A DNA stretch of 64,000 nucleotides. Origin: Sphingomonas sp. J315. GTDB taxonomy: Bacteria > Pseudomonadota > Alphaproteobacteria > Sphingomonadales > Sphingomonadaceae. The notes beneath the pieces were generated by a model, which saw only the letters and a program-made list of their open reading frames with translations, had not been told where the DNA came from and ran no database searches. Where the stretch lies: the NCBI RefSeq assembly GCF_024666595.1, contig NZ_CP088296.1, forward strand, positions 2,046,001 through 2,110,000, in the 5' to 3' direction. Shown here piece after piece: positions 45,295 through 52,280 of the stretch. Both the position numbers and the translations under genes were made by a program. Each line of letters starts with the position of its first letter. Within the stretch, counting starts at the first letter, position 1.

Positions 45295-45513
45295 TTGGCC
45301 AAGGAAGAACTGCTTGAAATGCGCGGCCGTGTTGTGGAGCTTCTCCCCAACGCGATGTTCCGTGTGAAGCTTGAGAATGATCACGAGATTCTCGGCCATA
45401 CCGCCGGCAAGATGCGCAAGAACCGCATCCGCGTGCTGGTCGGTGACGAGGTGCTCGTCGAACTGACGCCCTATGACCTGACCAAGGGCCGCATCACCTA
45501 TCGCTTCAAATAA
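45295..45513 (+). CDS. infA: translation initiation factor IF-1
   Basis: A 72-residue S1/OB-fold protein that occupies the ribosomal A site during initiation. The sequence [20 protein letters not shown] (first 20 residues) and [20 protein letters not shown] near 40 are diagnostic. It starts with TTG preceded by AAGAGGT four bases upstream, an unusual start for such an abundant protein; this is typical of sphingomonads as far as I recall. Confidence 0.97.
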   Translation: MAKEELLEMRGRVVELLPNAMFRVKLENDHEILGHTAGKMRKNRIRVLVGDEVLVELTPYDLTKGRITYRFK

Positions 45514-45523
45514 GGGCCGCGTC

Positions 45524-46093
45524 ATGCGGCTCGTGCTTGCCTCCACCTCCCCGCGCCGCCGCGATCTGCTGGCGCGGATCGGCGTCGTGCCGGATCGCGT
45601 GGCGGCTCCCGATATCGACGAGAACCCGTTGAAGGCCGAGTTGCCGCGTACCTATGCGCTGCGGCTGGCGGAGGCCAAGGCGCGCGCGGTGGACCGGGCT
45701 GACGATGAGATTGTCCTGGCGGGCGACACCACCATCGCGCTCGGTCGCCGCATCCTGCCGCCTGCCGAGACCGAGGATGTGCAGCGCGACCTGTTGGCCA
45801 AGCTCTCCGGACGCCGCCATCATTGCCTGTCGGCGGTGTGCCTGATCGGCCGTGACGGGCGTGCCCGCGTGCGCCTGTCCGACACGGTCGTCGCGTTCAA
45901 GCGGCTGAGCGAAGCCGAGATCGATCGTTACATCGCGTGCGGCGAGGGGCTGGGCAAGGCGGGGGGCTACGCCATTCAGGGTCGCGCAGAAGCGTTCGTG
46001 CGCTTTATCTCCGGCACCCATTCGGGCGTGGTCGGGCTGCCGCTCTACGACACCCGCGCCTTGCTGGAGACTGCCGGATACGATCTTGGCTGA
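45524..46093 (+). CDS. maf: Maf family nucleotide pyrophosphatase
   Basis: A 189-residue house-cleaning nucleoside-triphosphate pyrophosphatase. The signature LVLASTSPRRRDLL lies at residues 3-16, with VLAGDTTIALG near 63 (catalytic Asp) and GGYAIQGRAEAFV near 145. It removes modified nucleotides such as 5-methyl-UTP or dTTP analogues. It follows infA by ten bases and overlaps the RNase gene by eight, so it sits in the middle of an operon. Confidence 0.93.
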   Translation: MRLVLASTSPRRRDLLARIGVVPDRVAAPDIDENPLKAELPRTYALRLAEAKARAVDRADDEIVLAGDTTIALGRRILPPAETEDVQRDLLAKLSGRRHHCLSAVCLIGRDGRARVRLSDTVVAFKRLSEAEIDRYIACGEGLGKAGGYAIQGRAEAFVRFISGTHSGVVGLPLYDTRALLETAGYDLG

Positions 46094-47024
46094 GTGGCTC
46101 TACGAAGCAGGGATCGGCGAGAACCGCGCTGCGCTCGTCGCACGCGGCACCATCCGCAAGGCGCGGATCGAGCTGCCGGGCCTCCGCGCCGACACGGTCG
46201 CCATCGCCAAGCTGATCGACCGCGGCACCGGCAAGGTGATGCTGGCAGATCGCGGTGAGGCGCTGTGCGACCCGCTGCCCAAGGGGGTGACGCAGGGCGT
46301 GTCCTTCCCGGTGCGCATCGTCCGCGAAGCCGTCGCCGAGCGCGGACGGATCAAGCTGCCCAAGGCGGTACCCGCGCCCGATGCCACGCCTGCGCCCGGC
46401 CCCGATTTGCTCGCGCGCATCACCGCGAGTGGCATTCCCGTCCGCCATTGCCGGCCGCATGAAGCGGATGCGCTGGAGGAAGCGGGCTGGTCCGAAGTGC
46501 TGGAGGAAGCGCGCGCCGGCGAGATTCGCTTCGCCAGCGGCGCGCTGCTGCTCTCGCTCACCCCGGCGATGAACCTGTTCGATGTCGATGGCGGCCCGCC
46601 GTTGGGACCGCTGTCGATCGACGCCGCGCATGCGGTTGCCGCAGCGATGGAGCGGCTCGACATTGCCGGGTCGGTCGGGGTCGATTTCCCGACGCTCGCC
46701 AACAAGAATGAGCGCAACGCGGTCGGCGAGGCAATCGACGCCGCCTTGCCCCAGCCGTTCGAGCGGACTGCGATGAACGGTTTCGGCTTCCTTCAGATCG
46801 TCCGGCGCAAGACGCGCATGTCGCTGCCCGAGCTGATCGCCGCCGACCCGGTCGGCGCAGCGCTGCGGGCCGAATTGCGCCGCCTCGAACGCCTTCCCCC
46901 GCCCGCGCCGGATACCCATATCCTGCCCGCAGCGCTGCTGCGCCGGATCGAGCGTGAGCCCGACTGGACCGCGCAACTCCACCGCCGCACCGGCGGACAT
47001 ACGCGTTTTGTGGAAGCAACATGA
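46086..47024 (+). CDS. ribonuclease E/G family protein, short form
   Basis: A 312-residue member of the RNase E/G family with the catalytic core only. Visible pieces are the S1-like N-terminus (WLYEAGIGENRAALVARG), the acidic metal-site region MNLFDVDGGPP near residue 162 and SVGVDFPTLANKNER near 198. The C-terminal zinc-link of RNase E and any scaffold region are missing, and the length is well under the 480 residues of RNase G. It starts with TTG inside maf and overlaps yacG. Confidence 0.85.
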   Translation: MAEWLYEAGIGENRAALVARGTIRKARIELPGLRADTVAIAKLIDRGTGKVMLADRGEALCDPLPKGVTQGVSFPVRIVREAVAERGRIKLPKAVPAPDATPAPGPDLLARITASGIPVRHCRPHEADALEEAGWSEVLEEARAGEIRFASGALLLSLTPAMNLFDVDGGPPLGPLSIDAAHAVAAAMERLDIAGSVGVDFPTLANKNERNAVGEAIDAALPQPFERTAMNGFGFLQIVRRKTRMSLPELIAADPVGAALRAELRRLERLPPPAPDTHILPAALLRRIEREPDWTAQLHRRTGGHTRFVEAT

Positions 47025-47203
47025 AGACCGATTGCCCGATCTGCGGCGCCAAGCCGACGCCCGAGTTCAAGCCGTTCTGCAGCCGCGGCTGCAAGGATCG
47101 CGACCTGCTGCAATGGCTGGGCGAAGGCTATCGCATCCCCGGCCGCGCCGCCGATCCGGAAGAATTGCAAAGCGGGCTGGACAGCGGCCAACCCCGCGAC
47201 TAA
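47021..47203 (+). CDS. yacG: DNA gyrase inhibitor YacG
   Basis: A 60-residue zinc-finger protein with CPICGAKP at residues 4-11 and FCSRGCKDRDLLQWL at about 23-37, giving the C-x2-C...C-x3-C site of YacG. E. coli YacG binds GyrB and inhibits gyrase. It is coupled to the RNase gene by an ATGA overlap and precedes tRNA-Phe. Confidence 0.9.
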   Translation: MKTDCPICGAKPTPEFKPFCSRGCKDRDLLQWLGEGYRIPGRAADPEELQSGLDSGQPRD

Positions 47204-47221
47204 GAGCGCGCCTTCATCCGT

Positions 47222-47297
47222 GCCCGGATAGCTCAGTTGGTAGAGCATGCGACTGAAAATCGCAGTGTCGGCGGTTCGAATCCGTCTCCGGGCACCA
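47222..47297 (+). tRNA. tRNA-Phe (GAA)
   Basis: A complete 76-base cloverleaf. The acceptor stem pairs GCCCGGA with TCCGGGC, the D loop contains AGCTCAGTTGGTAGAGC, the anticodon loop is CTGAAAA with anticodon GAA, and the T arm has GGTTCGAATCC. The CCA end is encoded. Confidence 0.97.
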
Positions 47298-47356
47298 CTT
47301 TCCAGACATTGTCGAGTGTATGTTTCAGCCAGGCGTGAAACACGTGCGGCACCGCC

Positions 47357-47713
47357 TCACTGGCGGCGCAGCGTCTTGTCGAACCCCTCATTCGCCTTGG
47401 TCATTTTCGCCACCTTCCTGAACCAGGCGCGTACATGCCGCTCGAACCGGGCGTCGTCGTACAGGCCGGTCGCGCGATACTCGTCCTGAGCGATCAGATC
47501 CTTGATGCGTTTGGCGAACGCCACCTGATCGTCGACCGGGGCGTCGGCCAGCGCGCGGCACGCATATTCCTCTGCAGCGGCCTGATCATAGTCGTCGCGA
47601 TAGTCATAGCCGCGCCGATCCGCCGCCGCCTGATCCAGCCGCGATGCCACGAGGCGGCGTTCGAGCCAGGTGCGGACCAGCGCCGCGTCCCAGGGCTTGG
47701 ATGGGGTCGTCAT
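47357..47713 (-). CDS. conserved hypothetical protein
   Basis: A 118-residue soluble, highly charged helical protein with no signal or membrane segment. It contains RRGYDYRDDYDQAAAEEYAC near residue 33 and ends VAKMTKANEGFDKTLRRQ. No known family is recognised. An upstream ATG at 47746 would add 11 residues; the start at 47713 is a choice by position. It is divergent from the HNH gene. Confidence 0.55.
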   Translation of the reverse strand: MTTPSKPWDAALVRTWLERRLVASRLDQAAADRRGYDYRDDYDQAAAEEYACRALADAPVDDQVAFAKRIKDLIAQDEYRATGLYDDARFERHVRAWFRKVAKMTKANEGFDKTLRRQ

Positions 47714-47763
47714 GGCAGGTTCCAGTTCGTTTCGCGGCAACTTCATGATAGCGGCATCGCGCT

Positions 47764-48102
47764 ATGGCCCGCAGGCGTTCAAAACACGATCCCTATGATC
47801 ACCTTCCACCGGAGGACGAGGCGCCACCTGCGCCGGTGCTCTGCTGGCTGTGCGGCCGCCCGACCGGCAAGACAATCGTCTGGCACCATCCCGTACCCAA
47901 GAGCCGTGGCGGCCGCGACGTCGTGCCGATGCATTCGATCTGTCAGCAGACGGTGATCGCCAACTTCACCAATTCCGAACTGCAGCGCCACGGGATGGAA
48001 GTCGCGGGGCTGCTCGACAATCCGAATGTCCGCAAGTTCGTCGATTGGGTTGCCAACAAGGATCCCGATTTCACCGCGACCATCGCCAAGAAGCAGCGGT
48101 GA
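47764..48102 (+). CDS. HNH endonuclease-like protein
   Basis: A 112-residue protein with a zinc-ribbon start CWLCGRPTG near residue 27 and the HNH-type core IVWHHPVPKSRGGRDVV near 38-55. VPMHSICQQTVIANFTNSEL follows (core HSICQQ, the N-terminal part of the finger). Such stand-alone proteins are widespread in sphingomonads and their nuclease activity is usually unproven. No intron or restriction gene is nearby. A basic N-terminus (MARRRSKHDPYDH) may bind nucleic acid. Confidence 0.7.
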   Translation: MARRRSKHDPYDHLPPEDEAPPAPVLCWLCGRPTGKTIVWHHPVPKSRGGRDVVPMHSICQQTVIANFTNSELQRHGMEVAGLLDNPNVRKFVDWVANKDPDFTATIAKKQR

Positions 48103-48105
48103 AAG

Positions 48106-48570
48106 CTATACCGGCAGCGCCGTGGTCGACTTGATCTCCGACAGCGCGACCGTCGAGTTGATTTCCTGCACCCCGGGCAGGCGCGAGAGTTTTTCGAAGA
48201 AGAATTGCTCATAGGCCTCGATATCCGCCGCGACCACGCGCAGCATGAAATCGACCGTCCCCATCAACACATAGCATTCGAGCACTTCGGGCAGCTCGTG
48301 AATCGACGCGGCGAATTCGTCGAGATTGGCGCGGCCATGCGCGTTGAGTTTCACCAGAGCGAAGACCTGCGCGCGCAGCCCGATCTTGCGCCGGTCGAGC
48401 AGGGCGACGCGCCGCTTGATATAGCCCTCGCGCTCCAACCGGTCGATCCGCCGCCAGCAGGGGGAGGGCGACAGGCCGACCGCTTCGGCCACCGCCGCAG
48501 TCGAGAGCGAGGCATCCTCCTGGAGCACGCGGAGAATGCGGCGATCGTGCGAGTCGAGTGGTTCGGGCAT
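48106..48570 (-). CDS. Lrp/AsnC family transcriptional regulator
   Basis: A 154-residue feast/famine regulator. An N-terminal helix-turn-helix (STAAVAEAVGLSPSPCWRRI, residues 23-42) is followed by the RAM/ACT-like effector domain (VFALVKLNAHGRANLDEF, then GTVDFMLRVVAADIEAYEQF). It is divergent from an amino-acid dehydrogenase, which is likely its target and whose substrate (a branched-chain or aromatic amino acid) may be the effector. Confidence 0.93.
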   Translation of the reverse strand: MPEPLDSHDRRILRVLQEDASLSTAAVAEAVGLSPSPCWRRIDRLEREGYIKRRVALLDRRKIGLRAQVFALVKLNAHGRANLDEFAASIHELPEVLECYVLMGTVDFMLRVVAADIEAYEQFFFEKLSRLPGVQEINSTVALSEIKSTTALPV

Positions 48571-48698
48571 GAATTGACCTAGATTGCGGCGATATGCGGT
48601 CAGAGTTTAGCCAATTCTCGCCAAAACGCGAACAAATAGGTCAGAAAATTCCGGTGTCAGCCGTTACGATCGGGGCTTCGCGATCAAGGTGACCCGCT
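48571..48698. promoter_or_regulatory. divergent promoter region of lrp-type regulator and dehydrogenase
   Basis: A 128-base A+T-richer gap shared by two divergent genes. It contains AATTGACCTAGATT close to the regulator start and CGAACAAATAGGTCAGAAAATTCC towards the dehydrogenase (core AATAGGTCAGAAAAT), with TGACCTA and TAGGTCA as inverted copies (48574 and 48638 regions). This is a plausible pair of Lrp-type binding sites, but it is inferred from symmetry only. Confidence 0.4.
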
Positions 48699-49757
48699 AT
48701 GCCCGAATTCTCCGCCCCCGTTCCGCCCGAAGAGGTGCTGCGCCTCGACGACCCGCAATCGGGCCTGTCGGGGGTGATCGTGATCCATTCGACCGCGCTC
48801 GGCCCGGCGGCGGGCGGGTGCCGGTTCCACCGCTACGCCAGCGATGCCGACGCAGTGACCGACGCGCTGCGGTTGGCGGAGGGGATGAGCTACAAGAATG
48901 CGCTGGCCGGGCTGCCGCTGGGCGGGGGCAAGGCGGTGGTGCGGATGCCCGACGGGCCGTTCGATCGCACCGCATTGTTCCGCGCATTCGGGCGTGCGGT
49001 CGCATCGCTGGGCGGGCGCTATGTGACCGCCGAGGATGTCGGGACGAGCGTCTCGGATATGCAGTGCGTCGCCGATAGCACGCGCCATGTCGCGGGCCTT
49101 CCAGCGCGCGTCGGAGCGGCGGGGGGCGATCCGTCGCCCTGGACCGCGCTCGGCGTGCTGCGGTCGATGGAGGTTGCAGTGCAGCGCCATCTGGGTGCGT
49201 CGCTGTCGGACGTGACCGTCGCGGTGCAGGGGCTGGGCCATGTCGGCTTCGCGCTGTGCGAACAACTCCACGACGCGGGCGCACGGCTGGTCGTCGCCGA
49301 ACCGCGTGCCGAAGTGGCGGCGGAGGCCGCGCGGCGCTTTGGCGCGAGCGTGGTGGCGTCGGAGGAACTGGTCTCCGCAAAGGCCGAGGTGTTCGCCCCC
49401 TGCGCGCTCGGCGGCGTGCTCGACGCGGTCGCAGTGGAGCGGATTCAGGCCGCAGTGGTATGCGGCGCGGCGAACAACCAGCTGGCAAGCCCGGCACAGG
49501 GCGATGCGCTGCTCGCGCGCGGCATCCTGTATGCGCCCGATTATGTCGTCAACGCGGGCGGGATCATCAACGTCGCCGCCGAACATCTCGGCTGGGGCGT
49601 CGATGAAGCCCGCGCGCGGGTCGAGGCGACTGGCGAGCGGCTGGCTGCGGTGCTCGACCATGCAGCCGCCGAACGGATCGCGCCGCATGCTGCCGCCGAT
49701 CGCCTCGCCCGCGCGGCCATCGCCCGCGCGCCTCGCCAGCCGGGGCTCGCCGCCTGA
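48699..49757 (+). CDS. Leu/Phe/Val-type amino acid dehydrogenase
   Basis: A 352-residue NAD+-dependent oxidative deaminase. The substrate domain shows GPAAGGCRFHRY near residue 35 and the catalytic-lysine block MSYKNALAGLPLGGGKAVV near 63-81, followed by EDVGTS. The Rossmann domain has VAVQGLGHVGFALCE near 173-187 and ends VVNAGGIINVAAE. The length and the GGGKAV motif fit leucine/valine/phenylalanine dehydrogenases rather than hexameric glutamate dehydrogenase. Substrate choice cannot be made from sequence. An ACT-like gene follows one base after the stop. Confidence 0.9.
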   Translation: MPEFSAPVPPEEVLRLDDPQSGLSGVIVIHSTALGPAAGGCRFHRYASDADAVTDALRLAEGMSYKNALAGLPLGGGKAVVRMPDGPFDRTALFRAFGRAVASLGGRYVTAEDVGTSVSDMQCVADSTRHVAGLPARVGAAGGDPSPWTALGVLRSMEVAVQRHLGASLSDVTVAVQGLGHVGFALCEQLHDAGARLVVAEPRAEVAAEAARRFGASVVASEELVSAKAEVFAPCALGGVLDAVAVERIQAAVVCGAANNQLASPAQGDALLARGILYAPDYVVNAGGIINVAAEHLGWGVDEARARVEATGERLAAVLDHAAAERIAPHAAADRLARAAIARAPRQPGLAA

Positions 49758-49758
49758 C

Positions 49759-50013
49759 ATGTCCTTCAGCGAGTCGATGGGCACCGCGACCTTTGTCGTG
49801 ACCGCTGCGCGCTGCCCGCAATTGCTGTGCCGCCTGCTCGGGCTGTTCGCGCAACAGGACCGGATGGTCGACGCTCTATCGGTCGAGGCACGCCCGCGCG
49901 GCTATCGCGCCGCGATCACCATTGCCGGGATCGACGCGCACCGCGCCGAGATCATCGGACACAAGATGCGCGCAATCGTCAGCGTGCGCACCGTGCGGCT
50001 TCGGTTCGGCTGA
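49759..50013 (+). CDS. small ACT-like protein, IlvM-related
   Basis: An 84-residue single ACT-fold candidate: FVVTAARCPQLLCRLLGLFAQQDRMVDAL has the beta-alpha start of an ACT domain (core CRLLGLFAQQ), and IVSVRTVRLRF is the end strand. It resembles acetolactate synthase small subunits but lies one base after the amino-acid dehydrogenase. It may be a sensor for branched-chain amino acids or a regulatory partner of the dehydrogenase. No ilv gene is adjacent. Confidence 0.65.
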   Translation: MSFSESMGTATFVVTAARCPQLLCRLLGLFAQQDRMVDALSVEARPRGYRAAITIAGIDAHRAEIIGHKMRAIVSVRTVRLRFG

Positions 50014-50143
50014 CTCCGATATCTCGCGATCCGATTTGACAATTCTCTAAATAGGATCATCATCGCCAGATCAGGACGATTCACCCGCGTCGCGCCATTG
50101 GCTGCACGGGAAGGGTCGCGACGTTACGGGGAAGGGAAACGCG

Positions 50144-52129
50144 ATGCGCGTATGGACGCATAAGGTCAAACTGGCGGTAGCGGCGGTACTCGCGCTGACC
50201 GTCGCGATACCGGCTTCAACCCAGCAGGCGCCATTGGTGCCTAAACCGACCGAGGTTCCGGTCGGTGAGACCGCATCGCCCACCACCCCGGTCGGGCTGG
50301 ACCGGCTGACCAAGACCGATGTCGACACCTGGCTCGACGGATATATGCCCTATGCGCTCGCGCGCGGCGATATCGCCGGCGCGGTGGTCGTGGTGGTCAA
50401 GGACGGCGCGGTGCTGACGCAGCGCGGCTTTGGCTATTCCGATGTCGCCAAGCGCGCGCCGGTCGATCCCGACAAGACGCTGTTCCGCCCCGGTTCGACC
50501 TCGAAGCTGTTCACCTGGACCGCGGTGATGCAGCAGGTCGAGGCGGGCAAGATCGACCTTGACGCGGACATCAACAAGTACCTCGATTTCACGATTCCCG
50601 CCTATGACGGCAAGCCGATCACGATGCGCCAGGTGATGACGCATACGGCGGGGTTCGAGGAGATCATCAAGGGTCTGCTGGCGTTCGATATCCAGCTGAA
50701 ACCCCTGGGCGACATCCTGAAGGAGCGGATTCCCGAGCGCATCTACGCCCCCGGCACCACGCCGGCCTACTCCAACTATGCGACGGCGCTGGCCGGCTAC
50801 GTCGTCGAGCGCGTGTCGGGTCAGACGTTCGACGATTATGTCGAGCGCAACATCTTCGGACGCCTCGGCATGCAATATGCCAGCTTCCGTCAGCCGCTCC
50901 CCGCCCGGCTCAAGCCGTTCATGTCGCAGGGTTATGAATCGGGTGCGGGCAAGGCGCAGCGGTTCGAACTGATCGGCATGGCGCCCGCCGGCGCGATGTC
51001 GGCGAGCGGTGCGGACATGGGCAAGTTCATGCTGGCGTTCCTCAACGACGGCGGCCCGCTGCTCAAGCCCGCGACCACCGCAGAGATGCTCACCGCGCAG
51101 AATCTGAGCGTCAAGGGCGGCAACCAGATGGCGCTCGGCTTCTACGAAAACTGGATCAATGGTCGCCGTGCGCTCGGCCATGGCGGCGACACCGTCTATT
51201 TCCACACCGACCTGAAGATTTTCCCGGCGGAGAAGGTCGGCATCTATGTCTCGGTCAACAGCCAGGGCAAGGGCGGCGCGCCCGGCGCGGTGCGCGGCGC
51301 TTTGGTCGACGGCTTTGCCGATCGCTACCTCCCTGCCGCCGACGCAAAGCCGCCGGTCGAGCTGGCGACCGCGAAGGAACATGCCAAGATGCTCGTCGGC
51401 AGCTGGACCAACAGCCGTCGTGTCGCATCGAGCTTCGCATCCTTCGTCTATCTGCTCGGTGAGCAAAAGATCGGGCTCGACGAGGATGGTCGCCCGCTGG
51501 TTTCCGGCATCCCCTCGCTCGGCGGCGCGCCGCGCAAGTGGATCGAGGTCGAACCGTTCGTGTGGCAGGATGCCTATGGCAAGGAGCGCCTCGTCGCCGA
51601 AGTCCGCGACGGAAAGATCGTCCGCTGGACCTTCGGCATGGTCTCGCCCTTCATGGTGTGGGATCGTACTCCCTGGTATGCGACGGGCGCGTGGCTGATC
51701 CCGGCCCTGCTGTTCGCGCTCGCCGTCATCCTGATTACCGCACTCGGCTGGCCGATCGGCTGGATCGCGCGCAAGCGGTACGGGGCGCAGCTTGCACTGA
51801 CCGGCCCGTCGCGCACGGCCTTCCGTGCCGTGCGCGGGCTTGCCTGGCTGGTCGTGCTGGTGCTGGTCGGCTGGCTGGTCGTGGTCACCGGAATCGAGAA
51901 TTTCGAAGGCCATGGCAAGAATGACTGGCTGATCCTGACGCTGCAGGCGGTGGGCACGCTCGCCTATCTGGGCCTGCTCGCTGCCTCGGTGTGGAACGCC
52001 TGGCTTGCGTTCAAGGGGCGTCGCGGCTGGTTCTCCAAGCTCTGGTCGGTACTGCTGGTGCTCGGCGCCTTCGTCCTTCTGTGGGTGGCGTTGGTGTTCA
52101 AGCTGGTGAGTTTCGGCACCGGCTACTGA
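50144..52129 (+). CDS. serine hydrolase, beta-lactamase family, with C-terminal membrane helices
   Basis: A 661-residue exported protein. A signal peptide (AVAAVLALTVAIPAS) precedes a class C beta-lactamase/DD-peptidase domain with the nucleophile motif STSK (Ser118-Lys121), YSNYA near 206 and GHGGDT near 345. A beta-rich middle follows and four membrane helices end the chain (for example WLIPALLFALAVILITALGW near 517). Members hydrolyse D-Ala-containing peptides, esters or lactams. Here it stands before a TonB receptor and the D-Glu genes, which suggests a D-aminopeptidase or esterase role. Confidence 0.85.
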   Translation: MRVWTHKVKLAVAAVLALTVAIPASTQQAPLVPKPTEVPVGETASPTTPVGLDRLTKTDVDTWLDGYMPYALARGDIAGAVVVVVKDGAVLTQRGFGYSDVAKRAPVDPDKTLFRPGSTSKLFTWTAVMQQVEAGKIDLDADINKYLDFTIPAYDGKPITMRQVMTHTAGFEEIIKGLLAFDIQLKPLGDILKERIPERIYAPGTTPAYSNYATALAGYVVERVSGQTFDDYVERNIFGRLGMQYASFRQPLPARLKPFMSQGYESGAGKAQRFELIGMAPAGAMSASGADMGKFMLAFLNDGGPLLKPATTAEMLTAQNLSVKGGNQMALGFYENWINGRRALGHGGDTVYFHTDLKIFPAEKVGIYVSVNSQGKGGAPGAVRGALVDGFADRYLPAADAKPPVELATAKEHAKMLVGSWTNSRRVASSFASFVYLLGEQKIGLDEDGRPLVSGIPSLGGAPRKWIEVEPFVWQDAYGKERLVAEVRDGKIVRWTFGMVSPFMVWDRTPWYATGAWLIPALLFALAVILITALGWPIGWIARKRYGAQLALTGPSRTAFRAVRGLAWLVVLVLVGWLVVVTGIENFEGHGKNDWLILTLQAVGTLAYLGLLAASVWNAWLAFKGRRGWFSKLWSVLLVLGAFVLLWVALVFKLVSFGTGY

Positions 52130-52140
52130 TCGGCTCCGGC

Positions 52141-52173
52141 GATCCGGGCGCGGCACGCCGCCGCGCCCGGATC
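52141..52173 (+). terminator. strong hairpin after serine hydrolase gene
   Basis: A perfect 14-bp stem (GATCCGGGCGCGGC and its complement) with a five-base loop lies 12 bases after the stop. It lacks a clear T-run but is the strongest hairpin of the region and probably separates the hydrolase from the TonB-receptor operon. Confidence 0.6.
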
Positions 52174-52187
52174 GCGCCAAATCACGA

Positions 52188-52217
52188 TTGACAATTGTCC
52201 ATTTGAGACAACACTAT
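52188..52217 (+). promoter_or_regulatory. candidate sigma-70 promoter of the TonB receptor operon
   Basis: TTGACA at 52188-52193 is followed after 18 bases by CACTAT (52212-52217), and the receptor starts 64 bases further on. The -35 box overlaps the palindrome GACAATTGTC (52190-52199). A near copy, TTGACAATTCTC, lies at 50036-50047 in front of the serine hydrolase gene. This could be a shared promoter or operator of the locus. Confidence 0.4.
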
Positions 52218-52280
52218 CCCAATCAGAAATACCGCGCGCCGGATTGGACCCGTGCGACAGGCGGGCTCAGGGAGACTCAC

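Noticed and set aside
47764..48102. HNH protein as part of a homing or restriction system
   Set aside because: There is no adjacent intron, intein, methylase or restriction gene, and similar stand-alone genes are common in sphingomonads.
50216..52180. A 654-codon frame antisense to the serine hydrolase gene
   Set aside because: The plus strand has a signal peptide, SxxK and HGG motifs and membrane helices; the minus frame has none.
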